Origin: Phormidium tanganyikae FI6-MK23
GTDB lineage: Bacteria; Cyanobacteriota; Cyanobacteriia; Leptolyngbyales; Leptolyngbyaceae
Assembly: GCA_019359175.1 (NCBI GenBank)
Contig: JAHHHU010000001.1
Location: 372,001-436,000, forward strand
Direction of reading: 5' to 3'
Length of the DNA stretch: 64,000 bases
This document shows positions 34,398-43,255 of this stretch, one piece after another. The position numbers were made by a program, and so were the translations under genes. Numbering within the stretch: position 1 is the stretch's first letter; every line of letters starts with the position of its first letter. The notes beneath the pieces were generated by a model, which saw only the letters and a program-made list of their open reading frames with translations, made no database searches and was not told where the DNA came from.

Positions 34398-35714
34398 TTA
34401 GGTGGTCTTGTACTTACCGCCCTTCGCAGGATCAGACCAGTCGCAAGCAAAGCCCTTCGTTTCTGTAACAAACTGGTTCCACGGCAAAGGCTTCACCGCT
34501 TCTTTCGTTTCAGACACGATCTTGAACAGACCATCTTGCGCTACTTCACCGATCCGAACGAACTTCGACAAGTGGTGGTTCGCGTTCATTGTCACCTTGC
34601 CTTCTGGTGCATCAAACGTCTGACCGTAAGCTGCCGCCTTCACTTTATCGAGATCGTCAGCGGTTCCTGCTTTCTCAACAGACTGCTTCCACAGATAAAC
34701 CATGATGTAAGCCGCTTCCATCGGATCGTTTACCACGCGCTCACTACCGTATTTCGCCTTGAACGCTTCGACAAACTTCTTACTAGCAGGATTTTCTACC
34801 GTTTGGAAGTAGTTCCATGCAGCGTAATGACCTTTAAGGTACTCAACCCCGATCGCTTTAACTTCTTCTTCTGCGATACTGACCGACATCGACGGGTACT
34901 TATCTGGGGTCAAGCCAGATGCTTGCAGTTCTTTGAAGAATGCAACGTTGGTGTCACCGTTCAAGCTGTTATAGATCACGCCGCCATTGGGGAGTGCTTG
35001 CTTGATCTTGTCCACAACGGATTTGACATCAGTGTTACCCAAAGGAATGTAGTCTTCACCTTTAGTTGTTCCGCCCAATGCTGCAAGCTGCGCTTTGATG
35101 ATCGTGTTTGCGGTACGCGGGAACACATAGTCCGAACCGACCAAGAAGAACTCTTTGCCTTTATTTTTCAGCAACCATTCGACGGAAGGTTCGATCTGTT
35201 GGTTGGGAGCCGCTCCGGTGTAGAACACATTGTTCGAGCATTCTTGCCCTTCATACTGCACCGGATACCAAAGCAAGTGCTTCTTCGACTCAAACACAGG
35301 CAGAACCGCTTTGCGGCTCGCCGAAGTCCAACAGCCAAACACTGTTGCAACTTTGTCTTGGTCGATCAATTTCTTCGCTTTCTCGGCAAAGGTGGGCCAA
35401 TCCGAGTTGCCATCTTCGATCACGGCTTGGATTTGTTTACCCAACACACCGCCCGCTTTATTGATTTCTTCGATCGCTAATTGTTCTGCATCGACAACGC
35501 TCTTTTCAGAGATTGACATCGTGCCGGAGAGCGAGTGAAGAATTCCGACTTTGATGGTGTTTCCTGCCGCTGCGGTGTTGGCGGCGGGAGAAGCTGCGGG
35601 AGAGCTACCAGAGGTTGTACTTGTAGGCGGCGCTCCGCACGACTTTAATAGAACGCTTCCGGCAACTGTGGAGCCAAGAATGATGAATTCGCGCCGTCCA
35701 AATGATTTTGTCAT
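34398..35714 (-). CDS. urtA: urea ABC transporter substrate-binding protein UrtA
   Basis: Periplasmic urea receptor of the importer, 438 residues. The start is set at the ATG at 35714 (MTKSFGRREF), which places a twin-arginine-like signal (GRREFIILG) and a lipobox-like LKSC with the modified cysteine at 26 directly at the N-terminus; an upstream ATG at 35762 is rejected. The mature part begins after a Ser/Ala/Thr-rich linker with the type I periplasmic fold (IKVGILHSLSGTMSISE). It is first of the urt genes, 197 bp downstream of ureG. Confidence 0.95.
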   Translation of the reverse strand: MTKSFGRREFIILGSTVAGSVLLKSCGAPPTSTTSGSSPAASPAANTAAAGNTIKVGILHSLSGTMSISEKSVVDAEQLAIEEINKAGGVLGKQIQAVIEDGNSDWPTFAEKAKKLIDQDKVATVFGCWTSASRKAVLPVFESKKHLLWYPVQYEGQECSNNVFYTGAAPNQQIEPSVEWLLKNKGKEFFLVGSDYVFPRTANTIIKAQLAALGGTTKGEDYIPLGNTDVKSVVDKIKQALPNGGVIYNSLNGDTNVAFFKELQASGLTPDKYPSMSVSIAEEEVKAIGVEYLKGHYAAWNYFQTVENPASKKFVEAFKAKYGSERVVNDPMEAAYIMVYLWKQSVEKAGTADDLDKVKAAAYGQTFDAPEGKVTMNANHHLSKFVRIGEVAQDGLFKIVSETKEAVKPLPWNQFVTETKGFACDWSDPAKGGKYKTT

Positions 35715-35911
35715 GTCCAAAGGTGTAATGATGTCTTGAACCAAGCCAAAGCGATCGAACAATCCCCCGCTGAAGACTGCCTTTGCTAAGGAGCGTCACC
35801 TTCAGCGCAGCGTAGTGGTTCGCAATTTCAAGCTTCAGTAATAACTCTGAAATACTAGGGCTTGGATTTTGAGGAAATTGTATAGTAAATCACCTTTTTA
35901 GGATTGTTTTG

Positions 35912-36544
35912 TCATTTTTGCTTCAGGTTCAGTCCTGAGTAGGTTGTCACAAAGTCAATAATTGTGTCTAACCCAGTGCGAAGTTTGAGATTTGTAAAAA
36001 CAAAGGGTTTTTCTCCCCGCATCTTCTTTGCATCTCGCTCCATCACTTGCAGATCTGCCCCAACATATGGAGCCAAATCAATTTTATTGATCACTAATAG
36101 ATCAGATTTTGTAATGCCGGGCCCACCCTTGCGCGGAATCTTATCGCCGCCTGCAACATCAATCACATAGATATTTAGATCAACGAGTTCCGGGCTGAAA
36201 GTTGCCGCTAAGTTATCCCCGCCGCTTTCAACAAAAATTAGCTCTAGGTTCTGGAAGTGTTGCTCCAGTTGATCGATCGCGGCTAAGTTCATCGACGCAT
36301 CTTCACGGATTGCAGTATGAGGACAGCCACCCGTTTCTACACCGAGAATACGATCGGGATCAAGCGCTTGCGATCGCACGAGAAATTTAGCATCTTCTTG
36401 GGTGTAAATATCATTGGTGACAACGGCGATTTGAGCGCGATGGCGCATGGCTTTACAGAGTGCATCGACCAATGCGGTTTTACCTGATCCCACTGGCCCT
36501 GCAATCCCGACTCGAAATGCAGGAGAAGCTAGAGTTTGTGTCAT
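35912..36544 (-). CDS. ureG: urease accessory GTPase UreG
   Basis: The GTPase that drives nickel delivery into apo-urease with UreD/F/E. The 210-residue protein has the P-loop GPVGSGKTA (16-24), the Cys-Pro-His nickel site in [19 protein letters not shown] (in part), and [13 protein letters not shown]. The other urease genes are not in the window, so ureG is separated from them but sits next to the urea importer, linking uptake and hydrolysis. It is divergent from the AraC gene with 49 bp between them. Confidence 0.96.
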   Translation of the reverse strand: MTQTLASPAFRVGIAGPVGSGKTALVDALCKAMRHRAQIAVVTNDIYTQEDAKFLVRSQALDPDRILGVETGGCPHTAIREDASMNLAAIDQLEQHFQNLELIFVESGGDNLAATFSPELVDLNIYVIDVAGGDKIPRKGGPGITKSDLLVINKIDLAPYVGADLQVMERDAKKMRGEKPFVFTNLKLRTGLDTIIDFVTTYSGLNLKQK

Positions 36545-36593
36545 GAGAGCTTCTTAAAATTTTGCTGATCTTAAATGACATACCACGAGATCA

Positions 36594-37511
36594 ATGAATT
36601 ACGCTGAAAGAAATTCTGAACTTGGAACAATGACGCTAACGATCGACTTTGCCAAAGAAGGAGAGGTAGGATATCGGCGCGTTTTTTCACGATCGCCTCA
36701 GTTAACCAGTCTTGCTGCGGGATGGGATGGAATTTGCTTTGGGTATGACTATCTGCCGCCCGGAGAAACCACTGAAGTCTTTTCCTTGCAACATACGCTT
36801 GCGATTTTTACGCACACGAATCAATCACAAGTTGCAGAGCGATCAATTGATGGCAAGTTTCACCGAGAACAAGTTGCAAACGGCAATATGGTGCTGGTTC
36901 CGGCGGAGGTTGGCTGTCAGAGTCGCTGGTTTGACTGGGGCGGTGTGATGTTTTTTGGGTTCGATCCAAGCAAGATGACTCAAGCGATCGACATTGATTC
37001 GATCGAACTCATTCCGCAGTTTGCACTCAATGATCCGTTAGTTCATCAGATTGGACTATCCCTCAAAACTGTTTTAGAGCGAGATGGTTCTGCAAGTCGG
37101 CTATATGGTGAATCGTTGTCGAATGCGTTGATAGTACATCTCTTACAGCATTATTCAACGCGGCAAATTTTGATTCAAGAGTACACTAACGGGTTATCCA
37201 AAGCTCGTTTACGCTGCGTTGTAGATTATGTTCACGCTCATTTGGATCAGGATTTGAGTTTAAGTGAACTTGCAGCGATCGCGAAAATGAGTCCGCACTA
37301 TTTTTCACAGTTATTTAAACAAGCAACTGGAGTGACACCACATCAATTTGTGATTCGGGCACGAGTGGAGCGGGCAAAGGAATTATTGATTGTAGGGAAA
37401 TTGTCGATCGCAGACGTTGCAAAACAAGTTGGGTTTGTCGACCAAAGTCATCTACATCGGCATTGTAAAAAACTGTTGGGAGTGACACCGCGAATGATTC
37501 AAAAATCGTAG
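36594..37511 (+). CDS. AraC-family transcriptional regulator
   Basis: A 305-residue regulator. Residues 1-195 are an unknown sensing domain with cupin-like strands. Residues about 205-303 are the double helix-turn-helix AraC domain (LSLSELAAIAKMSPHYFSQLFKQATG, then SIADVAKQVGFVDQSHLHRHCKKLLG, quoted in parts). The final GVTPRMIQKS is a typical AraC end. Divergence from ureG over a 49 bp gap suggests that it might control ureG/urt or itself; this is inference. Confidence 0.9.
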   Translation: MNYAERNSELGTMTLTIDFAKEGEVGYRRVFSRSPQLTSLAAGWDGICFGYDYLPPGETTEVFSLQHTLAIFTHTNQSQVAERSIDGKFHREQVANGNMVLVPAEVGCQSRWFDWGGVMFFGFDPSKMTQAIDIDSIELIPQFALNDPLVHQIGLSLKTVLERDGSASRLYGESLSNALIVHLLQHYSTRQILIQEYTNGLSKARLRCVVDYVHAHLDQDLSLSELAAIAKMSPHYFSQLFKQATGVTPHQFVIRARVERAKELLIVGKLSIADVAKQVGFVDQSHLHRHCKKLLGVTPRMIQKS

Positions 37512-37596
37512 GACGAATCTCCAAAAAACGGACGAATCTCCAAGACGATCGCATCTGAATTTCTGATAGTGAAAATAAACATCAGGAGTTCAAGCA

Positions 37597-38781
37597 ATGG
37601 GCTGGATCGAAACCAAAACCGAACCGATGGTGATCAACATAGGGCCTCACCATCCAGCAATGCACGGTTGTTTCCGCATCATTGTCACCTTGGACGGTGA
37701 AGATGTGATCGACTGTGAACCCGTGATCGGTTATCTGCATCGCGGTATGGAAAAGATTGCCGAAAACCGCACCACGACGATGTTTATCCCTTATACAAGT
37801 CGATGGGACTATTACGGTGGAATGTTTAATGAAGCAGTCACCGTAAACGCTGTTGAGAAATTAGCTCAGATTGAAGTTCCGAAACGGGCAAGATACATTC
37901 GGATGATCATGCTTGAACTCACGCGGATTGTGAATCATCTCCTGTGGTTAGGCCCATTTGTGGGCGATGTGGGCACACAGGCATTGTTCTTTCCGACGAT
38001 GCGCGATCGAGAACTCATCCTCGATTTATTTGAAGCCGTCACAGGCTACCGCATGATCAATCACAACTATTTCCGTGTGGGAGGGGTTGCAGCCGATTTA
38101 CCTTACGGATGGATCGATAAATGCACGGATCTGTGCAGCTATCTACCCCCAACTTTGAACGAATACGAACGGCTGATGACGGACAATCCGATCTTTCGAC
38201 GACGCACCGAAGGCATTGGTGTCCTCACTCGCGAAGCTGCAATTAACTGGGGGGTGACGGGGCCAATGTTACGAGCATCGGGCGTGAAGTGGGACTTACG
38301 CAAGGTTGATCACTACGAATGTTATGACGAACTCGATTGGGAAGTGCAGTGGGAAACCGCAGGCGATTGTTTTGCGCGATATGCCGTGCGACTGCGAGAA
38401 ATGCGAGAGTCAATCAAAATCATTCAGCAAGCCTTAAGAGCGCTTCCCGGTGGAGCTTACGAGACTCTAGAAGCAAAACGAATTGAATCAGGCCCAAAAT
38501 CTGAATGGAATAGATTTGACTATCAATTCATCGCTAAAAAGATTGCTCCCACGTTCAAAATTCCAAAAGGTGAACACTATGTTCGTGTCGAATCTGGTCG
38601 AGGTGAACTCGGAATTTTCATTATTGGCGATGACAACGTTTTTCCCTGGCGCTGGAAGATTCGTCCCGGAGACTACAATAATCTGCAACTGTTACCTGAG
38701 TTGATTCGAGGGCGCAAAGTTGCTGATATTTTTGTAGTTCTGGCAAGCATCGATCTAGTCATGGGATCAGTCGATCGCTAA
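37597..38781 (+). CDS. ndhH: NDH-1 subunit H
   Basis: Peripheral-arm subunit of the thylakoid NAD(P)H/ferredoxin:plastoquinone oxidoreductase (complex I 49-kDa homologue). The 394-residue protein matches cyanobacterial and chloroplast NdhH throughout: [35 protein letters not shown], and the C-terminal [16 protein letters not shown] ribosome site precedes the ATG. Confidence 0.98.
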   Translation: MGWIETKTEPMVINIGPHHPAMHGCFRIIVTLDGEDVIDCEPVIGYLHRGMEKIAENRTTTMFIPYTSRWDYYGGMFNEAVTVNAVEKLAQIEVPKRARYIRMIMLELTRIVNHLLWLGPFVGDVGTQALFFPTMRDRELILDLFEAVTGYRMINHNYFRVGGVAADLPYGWIDKCTDLCSYLPPTLNEYERLMTDNPIFRRRTEGIGVLTREAAINWGVTGPMLRASGVKWDLRKVDHYECYDELDWEVQWETAGDCFARYAVRLREMRESIKIIQQALRALPGGAYETLEAKRIESGPKSEWNRFDYQFIAKKIAPTFKIPKGEHYVRVESGRGELGIFIIGDDNVFPWRWKIRPGDYNNLQLLPELIRGRKVADIFVVLASIDLVMGSVDR

Positions 38782-38890
38782 TCGTTCAGAATCCCGAAAA
38801 ACCGCCATAATGGGAACCATCAGCGGATACGATCGCTCATTGATACAAAATTCGCTGTATCCTCATGAAGAATTTTAGGGATTAACGATC

Positions 38891-39256
38891 GTGCCAGTGA
38901 AAGGAGAACCAGTTTCTAAAGGCTTTGCCATTGGACTTCAGATTTGGCTATTGTTTCTGATCAGTTTCTATGGGCTTGGCTATCCTGCACTGTTTAGCAT
39001 TGCGCTCGGTGCGATCGGGGGAACTGCCAGCGGATTTATTGTCGATTGGTGGCTCACGAAAGAGGAAAATATCGAGCCTCAGCGCAAGCGCGTCTCTGAT
39101 GAAGGCGTTGAGGAAAGAACTCGATCGCGTAAACGTCGCACGAATTCCGCCCTCAATCGCCGCAAACGCCTTAAGGAGCGCGAACCTGTAACGCTGAAAA
39201 CAATTACTAGAACATTCTTCCAGCGTCCCCAGGAAAACAAAAACGAGGATAGTTAG
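38891..39256 (+). CDS. small two-helix membrane protein, basic tail
   Basis: A 121-residue protein starting at GTG 38891. Residues about 12-50 form two hydrophobic helices (FAIGLQIWLLFLISFYGLGY and FSIALGAIGGTASGFIVDWW). The rest is highly charged, with many Arg/Lys (RTRSRKRRTNSALNRRKRLKERE) that could bind nucleic acid or lipid head groups. I recognise it only as a cyanobacterial hypothetical type. Its stop codon TAG abuts, with no spare base, the stop codon of the minus-strand 57-residue gene. Confidence 0.75.
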   Translation: MPVKGEPVSKGFAIGLQIWLLFLISFYGLGYPALFSIALGAIGGTASGFIVDWWLTKEENIEPQRKRVSDEGVEERTRSRKRRTNSALNRRKRLKEREPVTLKTITRTFFQRPQENKNEDS

Positions 39257-39430
39257 TTAGTCACTCGGATCGAAAATGATTTCGTAATTTGCTTCAGCAT
39301 TCAGGCGCTTTAATGCCTGTAGATGATCGAATGCGTGATTGCGCTTGCGACAGCGACAGACCACGATTCGCTGCATTTTTGGCAACAGTCGAACAATGCA
39401 CCAGGGAGAAAGACGATCGCGATAGGTCAT
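39257..39430 (-). CDS. 57-residue conserved-looking small protein
   Basis: Short gene below common length cut-offs. The translation starts MTYRDRLSPWCIVRLLPKMQ and continues with a Cys-Arg-Cys-Arg-rich VVCRCRKRNHAFDHLQALKRL, ending EIIFDPSD. The strongest evidence is a near-perfect Shine-Dalgarno GGAGGTGA three bases before the ATG at 39430. The pattern RDRLxPWCIVRLLP...AxxHLQxLxRL resembles small hypothetical proteins I have seen in cyanobacteria. The function is unknown; two close cysteines and many Arg/Lys suggest metal or RNA binding. Confidence 0.8.
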   Translation of the reverse strand: MTYRDRLSPWCIVRLLPKMQRIVVCRCRKRNHAFDHLQALKRLNAEANYEIIFDPSD

Positions 39431-39572
39431 CGTTCACCTCCGCGCCAAAGCTTAGAAGTTTCAACGCATGGCAAAACTCTTGGTATCATGTCTGTACCTC
39501 GTTTGTGGGTGCGATCGTTCTTGAGTTTTCCAGGCTAGAGAACGATCGCTTTGATTGGTATTGTGTTCCAGA

Positions 39573-39627
39573 AGTATCGAGATTTCGATTCTGGGATATG
39601 ACTATTAAAAATCGAAATCTCGATACT
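39573..39627. promoter_or_regulatory. perfect 18-bp inverted repeat, probable operator
   Basis: AGTATCGAGATTTCGATT (39573-39590) and its exact complement (39610-39627) are separated by 19 bases. It ends 18 bp before the start of the small helix-turn-helix regulator gene, a likely autoregulatory site. It could also form a leader hairpin. Confidence 0.65.
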
Positions 39628-39645
39628 GTCAAGTCAGGTTAAAGC

Positions 39646-39852
39646 GTGTTTAGGTTGCGAATTAAAGAGCTTGCTGGTAAACGGGGTTGGACGTTGAAAG
39701 AAGTTGCAGAACGTTCAGAACTTCCCTACAGCACAGTTGCAACCTACGCGAATTCTCCTGGAATGGTCATGGTGAACCTACTTTCAGTGCAGAAAATCGC
39801 GCGGGTATTTGATGTGTCGATCGAAGAACTCGTCGAAGTTTTAGAGGAATAA
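39646..39852 (+). CDS. small XRE/Cro-type DNA-binding protein
   Basis: A 68-residue helix-turn-helix protein consisting of little more than the HTH domain: LRIKELAGKRGWTLKEVAERSELPYSTVATYAN (in part) with the recognition helix at about 27-37, then LLSVQKIARVFDVSIEELVEVLEE. The start is GTG at 39646. There is no adjacent toxin. The perfect inverted repeat just upstream is the obvious candidate binding site. Confidence 0.88.
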   Translation: MFRLRIKELAGKRGWTLKEVAERSELPYSTVATYANSPGMVMVNLLSVQKIARVFDVSIEELVEVLEE

Positions 39853-39860
39853 TCTCGCAC

Positions 39861-40943
39861 CTATTCCCCACACTGTCCCCGCTGTCTCAGCAAATGATCA
39901 CACAGCACCAGCGCCACCATCGCCTCAACCATCGGAACCGCTCTTGGCAGCACACAAGGATCATGTCGCCCTTTCGCCGCTAACGTCACCGCTTCCCCCG
40001 TATTCGTCACCGTGTTCTGCTCCTTCCGAATCGTCGCAGTCGGCTTAAACGCCACCCGAATCACGATATCCTCTCCATTCGAGATGCCGCCCTGCACGCC
40101 ACCTGATCGATTCGTTACAGTGCGAATTCGACCCGCCCCATCGGTGTAGAATTCGTCATTGTGTTCGCTCCCGGTCATCATCGTCCCGGCAAACCCTGAA
40201 CCGATTTCAAATCCCTTCGTCGCTGGAAGCGACATCACCGCTTTTGCCAAATCCGCCTCAAGCTTGTCAAACACAGGCTCACCCAATCCAATCGGAACCC
40301 GTCGCGCCACACATTCAACCACACCCCCGATCGAGTCCCCTTGTCCTCCAGTCTGCTGAATCAACTCGATCATCCGTTCTGCACACTCGGCATCCGGACA
40401 GCGCACAATGTTACTTTCAACTTGCTCCAGCGTCACGGTGTTTGGATCGATCGCAGCTTCGAGATCTTTAATCCGTTTGACATACGCCACAATCTCAACG
40501 CCCGACTGCCGAAGCACTTTTTTCGCGATCGCACCTGCTGCCACTCGTCCGATCGTTTCTCGCGCTGACGATCGCCCACCGCCCGCGATCGCTCGAATTC
40601 CATACTTCGCGTCATAAGTCGCATCTGCGTGAGACGGGCGATACTTCACTGCTATATCGCTATAATCTTGCGATCGCTGATCTTTGTTGCGAACCAAAAT
40701 CGCGATCGGGGTTCCTAACGTTTTGCCGTCCACAATTCCAGATAAAATCTCGCAGTGATCCGCTTCATTTCGGGGAGTTGTGATCTTACTTTGACCCGGA
40801 CGACGACGATCAAGTTCAACTTGAATCTCTTCGGCAGACAGTTCGATCAAGGGCGGACACCCATCGATCACAACGCCGACTCCGCCCCCGTGCGACTCGC
40901 CAAAAGTACTAATCCGAAACAAATGCCCAAACGTACTGCCCAT
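39861..40943 (-). CDS. aroC: chorismate synthase
   Basis: Makes chorismate from 5-enolpyruvylshikimate 3-phosphate using reduced FMN; last step of the shikimate pathway. The 360-residue protein starts [20 protein letters not shown] (signature 1, with the catalytic His) and includes [33 protein letters not shown] and [18 protein letters not shown]. Length is normal. It is convergent with the small regulator, 8 bp apart. Confidence 0.98.
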   Translation of the reverse strand: MGSTFGHLFRISTFGESHGGGVGVVIDGCPPLIELSAEEIQVELDRRRPGQSKITTPRNEADHCEILSGIVDGKTLGTPIAILVRNKDQRSQDYSDIAVKYRPSHADATYDAKYGIRAIAGGGRSSARETIGRVAAGAIAKKVLRQSGVEIVAYVKRIKDLEAAIDPNTVTLEQVESNIVRCPDAECAERMIELIQQTGGQGDSIGGVVECVARRVPIGLGEPVFDKLEADLAKAVMSLPATKGFEIGSGFAGTMMTGSEHNDEFYTDGAGRIRTVTNRSGGVQGGISNGEDIVIRVAFKPTATIRKEQNTVTNTGEAVTLAAKGRHDPCVLPRAVPMVEAMVALVLCDHLLRQRGQCGE

Positions 40944-41072
40944 TTTGATGTTCTGATTGCTTAGGGTTTAGATCGTACCGGAAAATAGCCTATCGCAAGA
41001 CAGATTCTTCAAGTTTGCGAATCTTCCATGCTTCAATCTCGTCTCTGAATACTCAGGGAATTTAACCGTGTG

Positions 41073-41618
41073 ATGAAAATGTCTTTAATAAAAACTGTAG
41101 TTCGATCGAGTCTCGGTGTCGGAGTTGCTGTTTTGATCGCGAGTTCTCAAGCGATCGCGGCGGAGCGGGTGATTTTCAAATACAAAATTTTGCGGGAGTC
41201 GCTCTCGGTTCCAGAACTGACCACGTTTGCTCAAACTGGAGAAGTTTCAAACAATTTGCAAACCTATCTCCGGCTTTCTCGTCAGAATCCTGAAACCGTT
41301 CGACGCACCTTGACGCAACCGATCAAGGTCGATCCGATTTTGCTCGATCGCGTTCTCAATAGTCCGTTGGGAAATGGACTGCTCGATCAGTTGGGTCAAG
41401 CGATTCAAACACCAAGAGGCGGAGCCGAACGCCAAGCCCTTCGAGCCGCTTTAGCGCTGTCGGCAAGCGGAGACGGCTCGATTTCAGTGTTAGAAATTCT
41501 GCAAAACTATCCGACTCAGGAAGTGGTTTTAGATGGTGATCGCATCGAAGTCGCTTATCGACGGTTAAACGAGCTTGTCGATCGCTTACGCAACCCTTTA
41601 GGACAAATTCTCCGTTAA
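41073..41618 (+). CDS. stand-alone DUF1400 exported protein
   Basis: A 181-residue protein with a signal peptide (basic start, hydrophobic core VVRSSLGVGVAVLIASSQAIAA) followed by a DUF1400 domain (VIFKYKILRESLSVPELTTFAQTG, then DPILLDRVLNSPLGNGLLDQLG, in part). In cyanobacteria DUF1400 usually stands before an alpha/beta-hydrolase domain in one protein of over 500 residues. Here the protein ends after the DUF1400 part and no hydrolase follows. GTG at 41070 or ATG at 41079 are possible alternative starts. Confidence 0.82.
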   Translation: MKMSLIKTVVRSSLGVGVAVLIASSQAIAAERVIFKYKILRESLSVPELTTFAQTGEVSNNLQTYLRLSRQNPETVRRTLTQPIKVDPILLDRVLNSPLGNGLLDQLGQAIQTPRGGAERQALRAALALSASGDGSISVLEILQNYPTQEVVLDGDRIEVAYRRLNELVDRLRNPLGQILR

Positions 41619-41622
41619 AAAC

Positions 41623-41654
41623 AAAGCCGTTGATCCAGTTTTGGATCAACGGCT
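41623..41654. terminator. terminator between convergent genes
   Basis: A perfect 13 bp stem (41625-41637 and 41642-41654) with a four-base loop. Read on the minus strand it is followed by TTGTTTTT, so it terminates the 66-residue gene; the stem also lies just after the DUF1400 gene stop. Confidence 0.78.
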
Positions 41655-41678
41655 AAACCTGGGTAAAAGTTGAAATTT

Positions 41679-41879
41679 TTAGTAAGCCAAGGTTTCAAGC
41701 GTTTCGCGCAAATACTGATGCACCAAGGCATCTAAATCTGCCTCGTGTGAAGTGCGATCGAGTTGCCAACTTTGAAATCCAGAACTTCCTGAGATCGCAA
41801 GCTTCAAACTTTCCCACATTTGGGAATCGCTGAGTTGAGCCGGATCAGTCGGATTTGCTGAAGAGGGAGGGATTGCCAT
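41679..41879 (-). CDS. 66-residue protein of unknown function
   Basis: A small acidic soluble protein beginning MAIPPSSANPTDPAQLSDSQ and containing MWESLKLAISGSSGFQSWQ and LDALVHQYLRETLETLAY. The ATG at 41879 is chosen, with AAGGT about nine bases upstream; an in-frame start at 41930 would add 17 residues without a ribosome site. No domain is recognised. It resembles short cyanobacterial hypothetical proteins. Confidence 0.72.
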   Translation of the reverse strand: MAIPPSSANPTDPAQLSDSQMWESLKLAISGSSGFQSWQLDRTSHEADLDALVHQYLRETLETLAY

Positions 41880-41942
41880 GAGATACCTTAGTGTGAGAGA
41901 GCAAGCAGACCCTTGGGAGCAACTTAACAAAGCCTGCCATAT

Positions 41943-41968
41943 CTACAGGATAACTTACTTACCTGTAG
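41943..41968. other. short hairpin after accB
   Basis: CTACAGG (41943-41949) pairs with CCTGTAG (41962-41968). It is 60 bp beyond the accB stop on the minus strand and lacks a T-run, so only a weak terminator or promoter-side element for the 66-residue gene is possible. Confidence 0.35.
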
Positions 41969-42027
41969 CGTCTGTGCCGCTGGCAACATTTTGATCCCTA
42001 CGGATGAGAGCCTGCGTGTTTTCGCAT

Positions 42028-42495
42028 CTAAGCTGGATTCACCCGCATCAAAGGCTGTCCGTATTCCACGGGCTCCCCATTCTGCACCAGCACTTCCACA
42101 ATTTCGCCCGACACTTCCGCCTCAATCTCGTTCATCACCTTCATCGCTTCAATAATGCAAACGACTTGCCCTTTCTGAATGCGACTGCCCACATCGGCAA
42201 ACGGCAGCTCATCAGGTGAAGGAGAGCGATAAAACGTGCCAACGATCGGAGAAACCACATCCGCAAGCTTACGCTCGTTAACCGGAGCCGCGATTGGCGT
42301 TTCGGGCTTGGTTGGCTCTAGTGGCGGTGCGATCGTGGAAGTCGATACGGGAACAGGCGCGATCGGAGCGATTTCAACTCGCGACCCGCGCCGTACCGTC
42401 AATTCAAAGTCGGACGATTTTAACGTTAATTCCGAAATATCAGTTTGATTTAACGCCGTTAGTAATTCACGCAGCTCAGTGAGATCCAGTGGCAC
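42028..42495 (-). CDS. accB: biotin carboxyl carrier protein of acetyl-CoA carboxylase
   Basis: Carries biotin between the carboxylase and transcarboxylase of acetyl-CoA carboxylase, the first step of fatty acid synthesis. The 155-residue protein has an N-terminal helical part, a Pro/Thr/Ala linker (about 43-72) and the lipoyl-like biotinyl domain with EAMKVM, whose Lys119 is biotinylated. The start is GTG at 42495 with AGGAG nine bases upstream; it gives the normal MPLDL... N-terminus. It lies 72 bp downstream of efp, the usual cyanobacterial efp-accB arrangement. Confidence 0.96.
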   Translation of the reverse strand: MPLDLTELRELLTALNQTDISELTLKSSDFELTVRRGSRVEIAPIAPVPVSTSTIAPPLEPTKPETPIAAPVNERKLADVVSPIVGTFYRSPSPDELPFADVGSRIQKGQVVCIIEAMKVMNEIEAEVSGEIVEVLVQNGEPVEYGQPLMRVNPA

Positions 42496-42567
42496 AGTTT
42501 TTATACTCCTCAAAAATCGGGGTTGAGATCAGAAAAAGTGCAGAAAGATTCTCTGATCTCTAGCTCA

Positions 42568-43131
42568 TTACTCTTTCTCTCTTCCCAAATACGTATCGGT
42601 GCGGGTATCGACTTTAATCTTTTCCCCGATCGTGATGAACAAGGGAACCATCACTTGTGCGCCCGTTTCTACGATCGCGGGTTTTGTGCCACCCGTCGCA
42701 GTATCGCCCTTCACACCGGGATCAGTCTGCGTCACTTCGAGAACGACTGAGTTTGGCAGTTCTACTTCAAGGACTTGCTCATTCCAGCGAACGACGTTCA
42801 CTTCCATGCCTTCTTTGAGGTACTTCACGCGATCGCCAATCTGCGCCACGCTCAAGCGACCTTCATCGTAAGTTTCCATATCCATAAACACATACTCATC
42901 ACCTTCTTTGTAGGTGTGTTGCATCGTGCTTTTTTCGAGCGTGGCTTGGGGGACAGTCTCCCCTGCCCGGAAAGTGCGCTCAACGACGCTGCCACTTTGA
43001 GCATTTTTTAGCTTGGTGCGAACAAACGCGGAACCCTTACCCGGTTTGACGTGCAAAAACTCGACCACGCGCCAGACTGAGCCATCAAGCTCAATACTGA
43101 CACCGGGACGAAAATCGTTACTGGAAATCAT
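42568..43131 (-). CDS. efp: elongation factor P
   Basis: Relieves ribosome stalling at polyproline stretches. The 187-residue protein has the three-domain EF-P form, begins [10 protein letters not shown] and carries the tip loop [14 protein letters not shown], whose Lys is the usual site of modification. An upstream in-frame ATG (43167) is not used by the family. First gene of the efp-accB unit, divergent from the cyclophilin gene. Confidence 0.97.
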   Translation of the reverse strand: MISSNDFRPGVSIELDGSVWRVVEFLHVKPGKGSAFVRTKLKNAQSGSVVERTFRAGETVPQATLEKSTMQHTYKEGDEYVFMDMETYDEGRLSVAQIGDRVKYLKEGMEVNVVRWNEQVLEVELPNSVVLEVTQTDPGVKGDTATGGTKPAIVETGAQVMVPLFITIGEKIKVDTRTDTYLGREKE

Positions 43132-43255
43132 GACTTTAACTACTTGATTGGGGAGAACATTCGGCACTTCATTTTACCGTTGACTGACCGCTTTTTATCG
43201 CTCCGCAACATGGGACAATCAAAGCGGGCTGACTGATCTCTAGGTTTTAAGCTGT

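Noticed and set aside
34212-35480. A 422-codon open frame on the plus strand across urtA
   Set aside because: It is the antisense shadow of urtA. The urtA translation has a signal peptide and family motifs, while this frame starts inside the palindromic element and resembles nothing.
35715-35911. Possible NtcA site upstream of urtA
   Set aside because: A GTA...TAC pair at about 35838-35855 has a 12-base spacer instead of the required eight, so it does not fit the consensus.
39289-39642. A 117-codon plus-strand frame between the membrane protein and the HTH regulator
   Set aside because: It runs across the minus-strand 57-residue gene and the 18-bp inverted repeat, has no ribosome site and has no protein-like composition.
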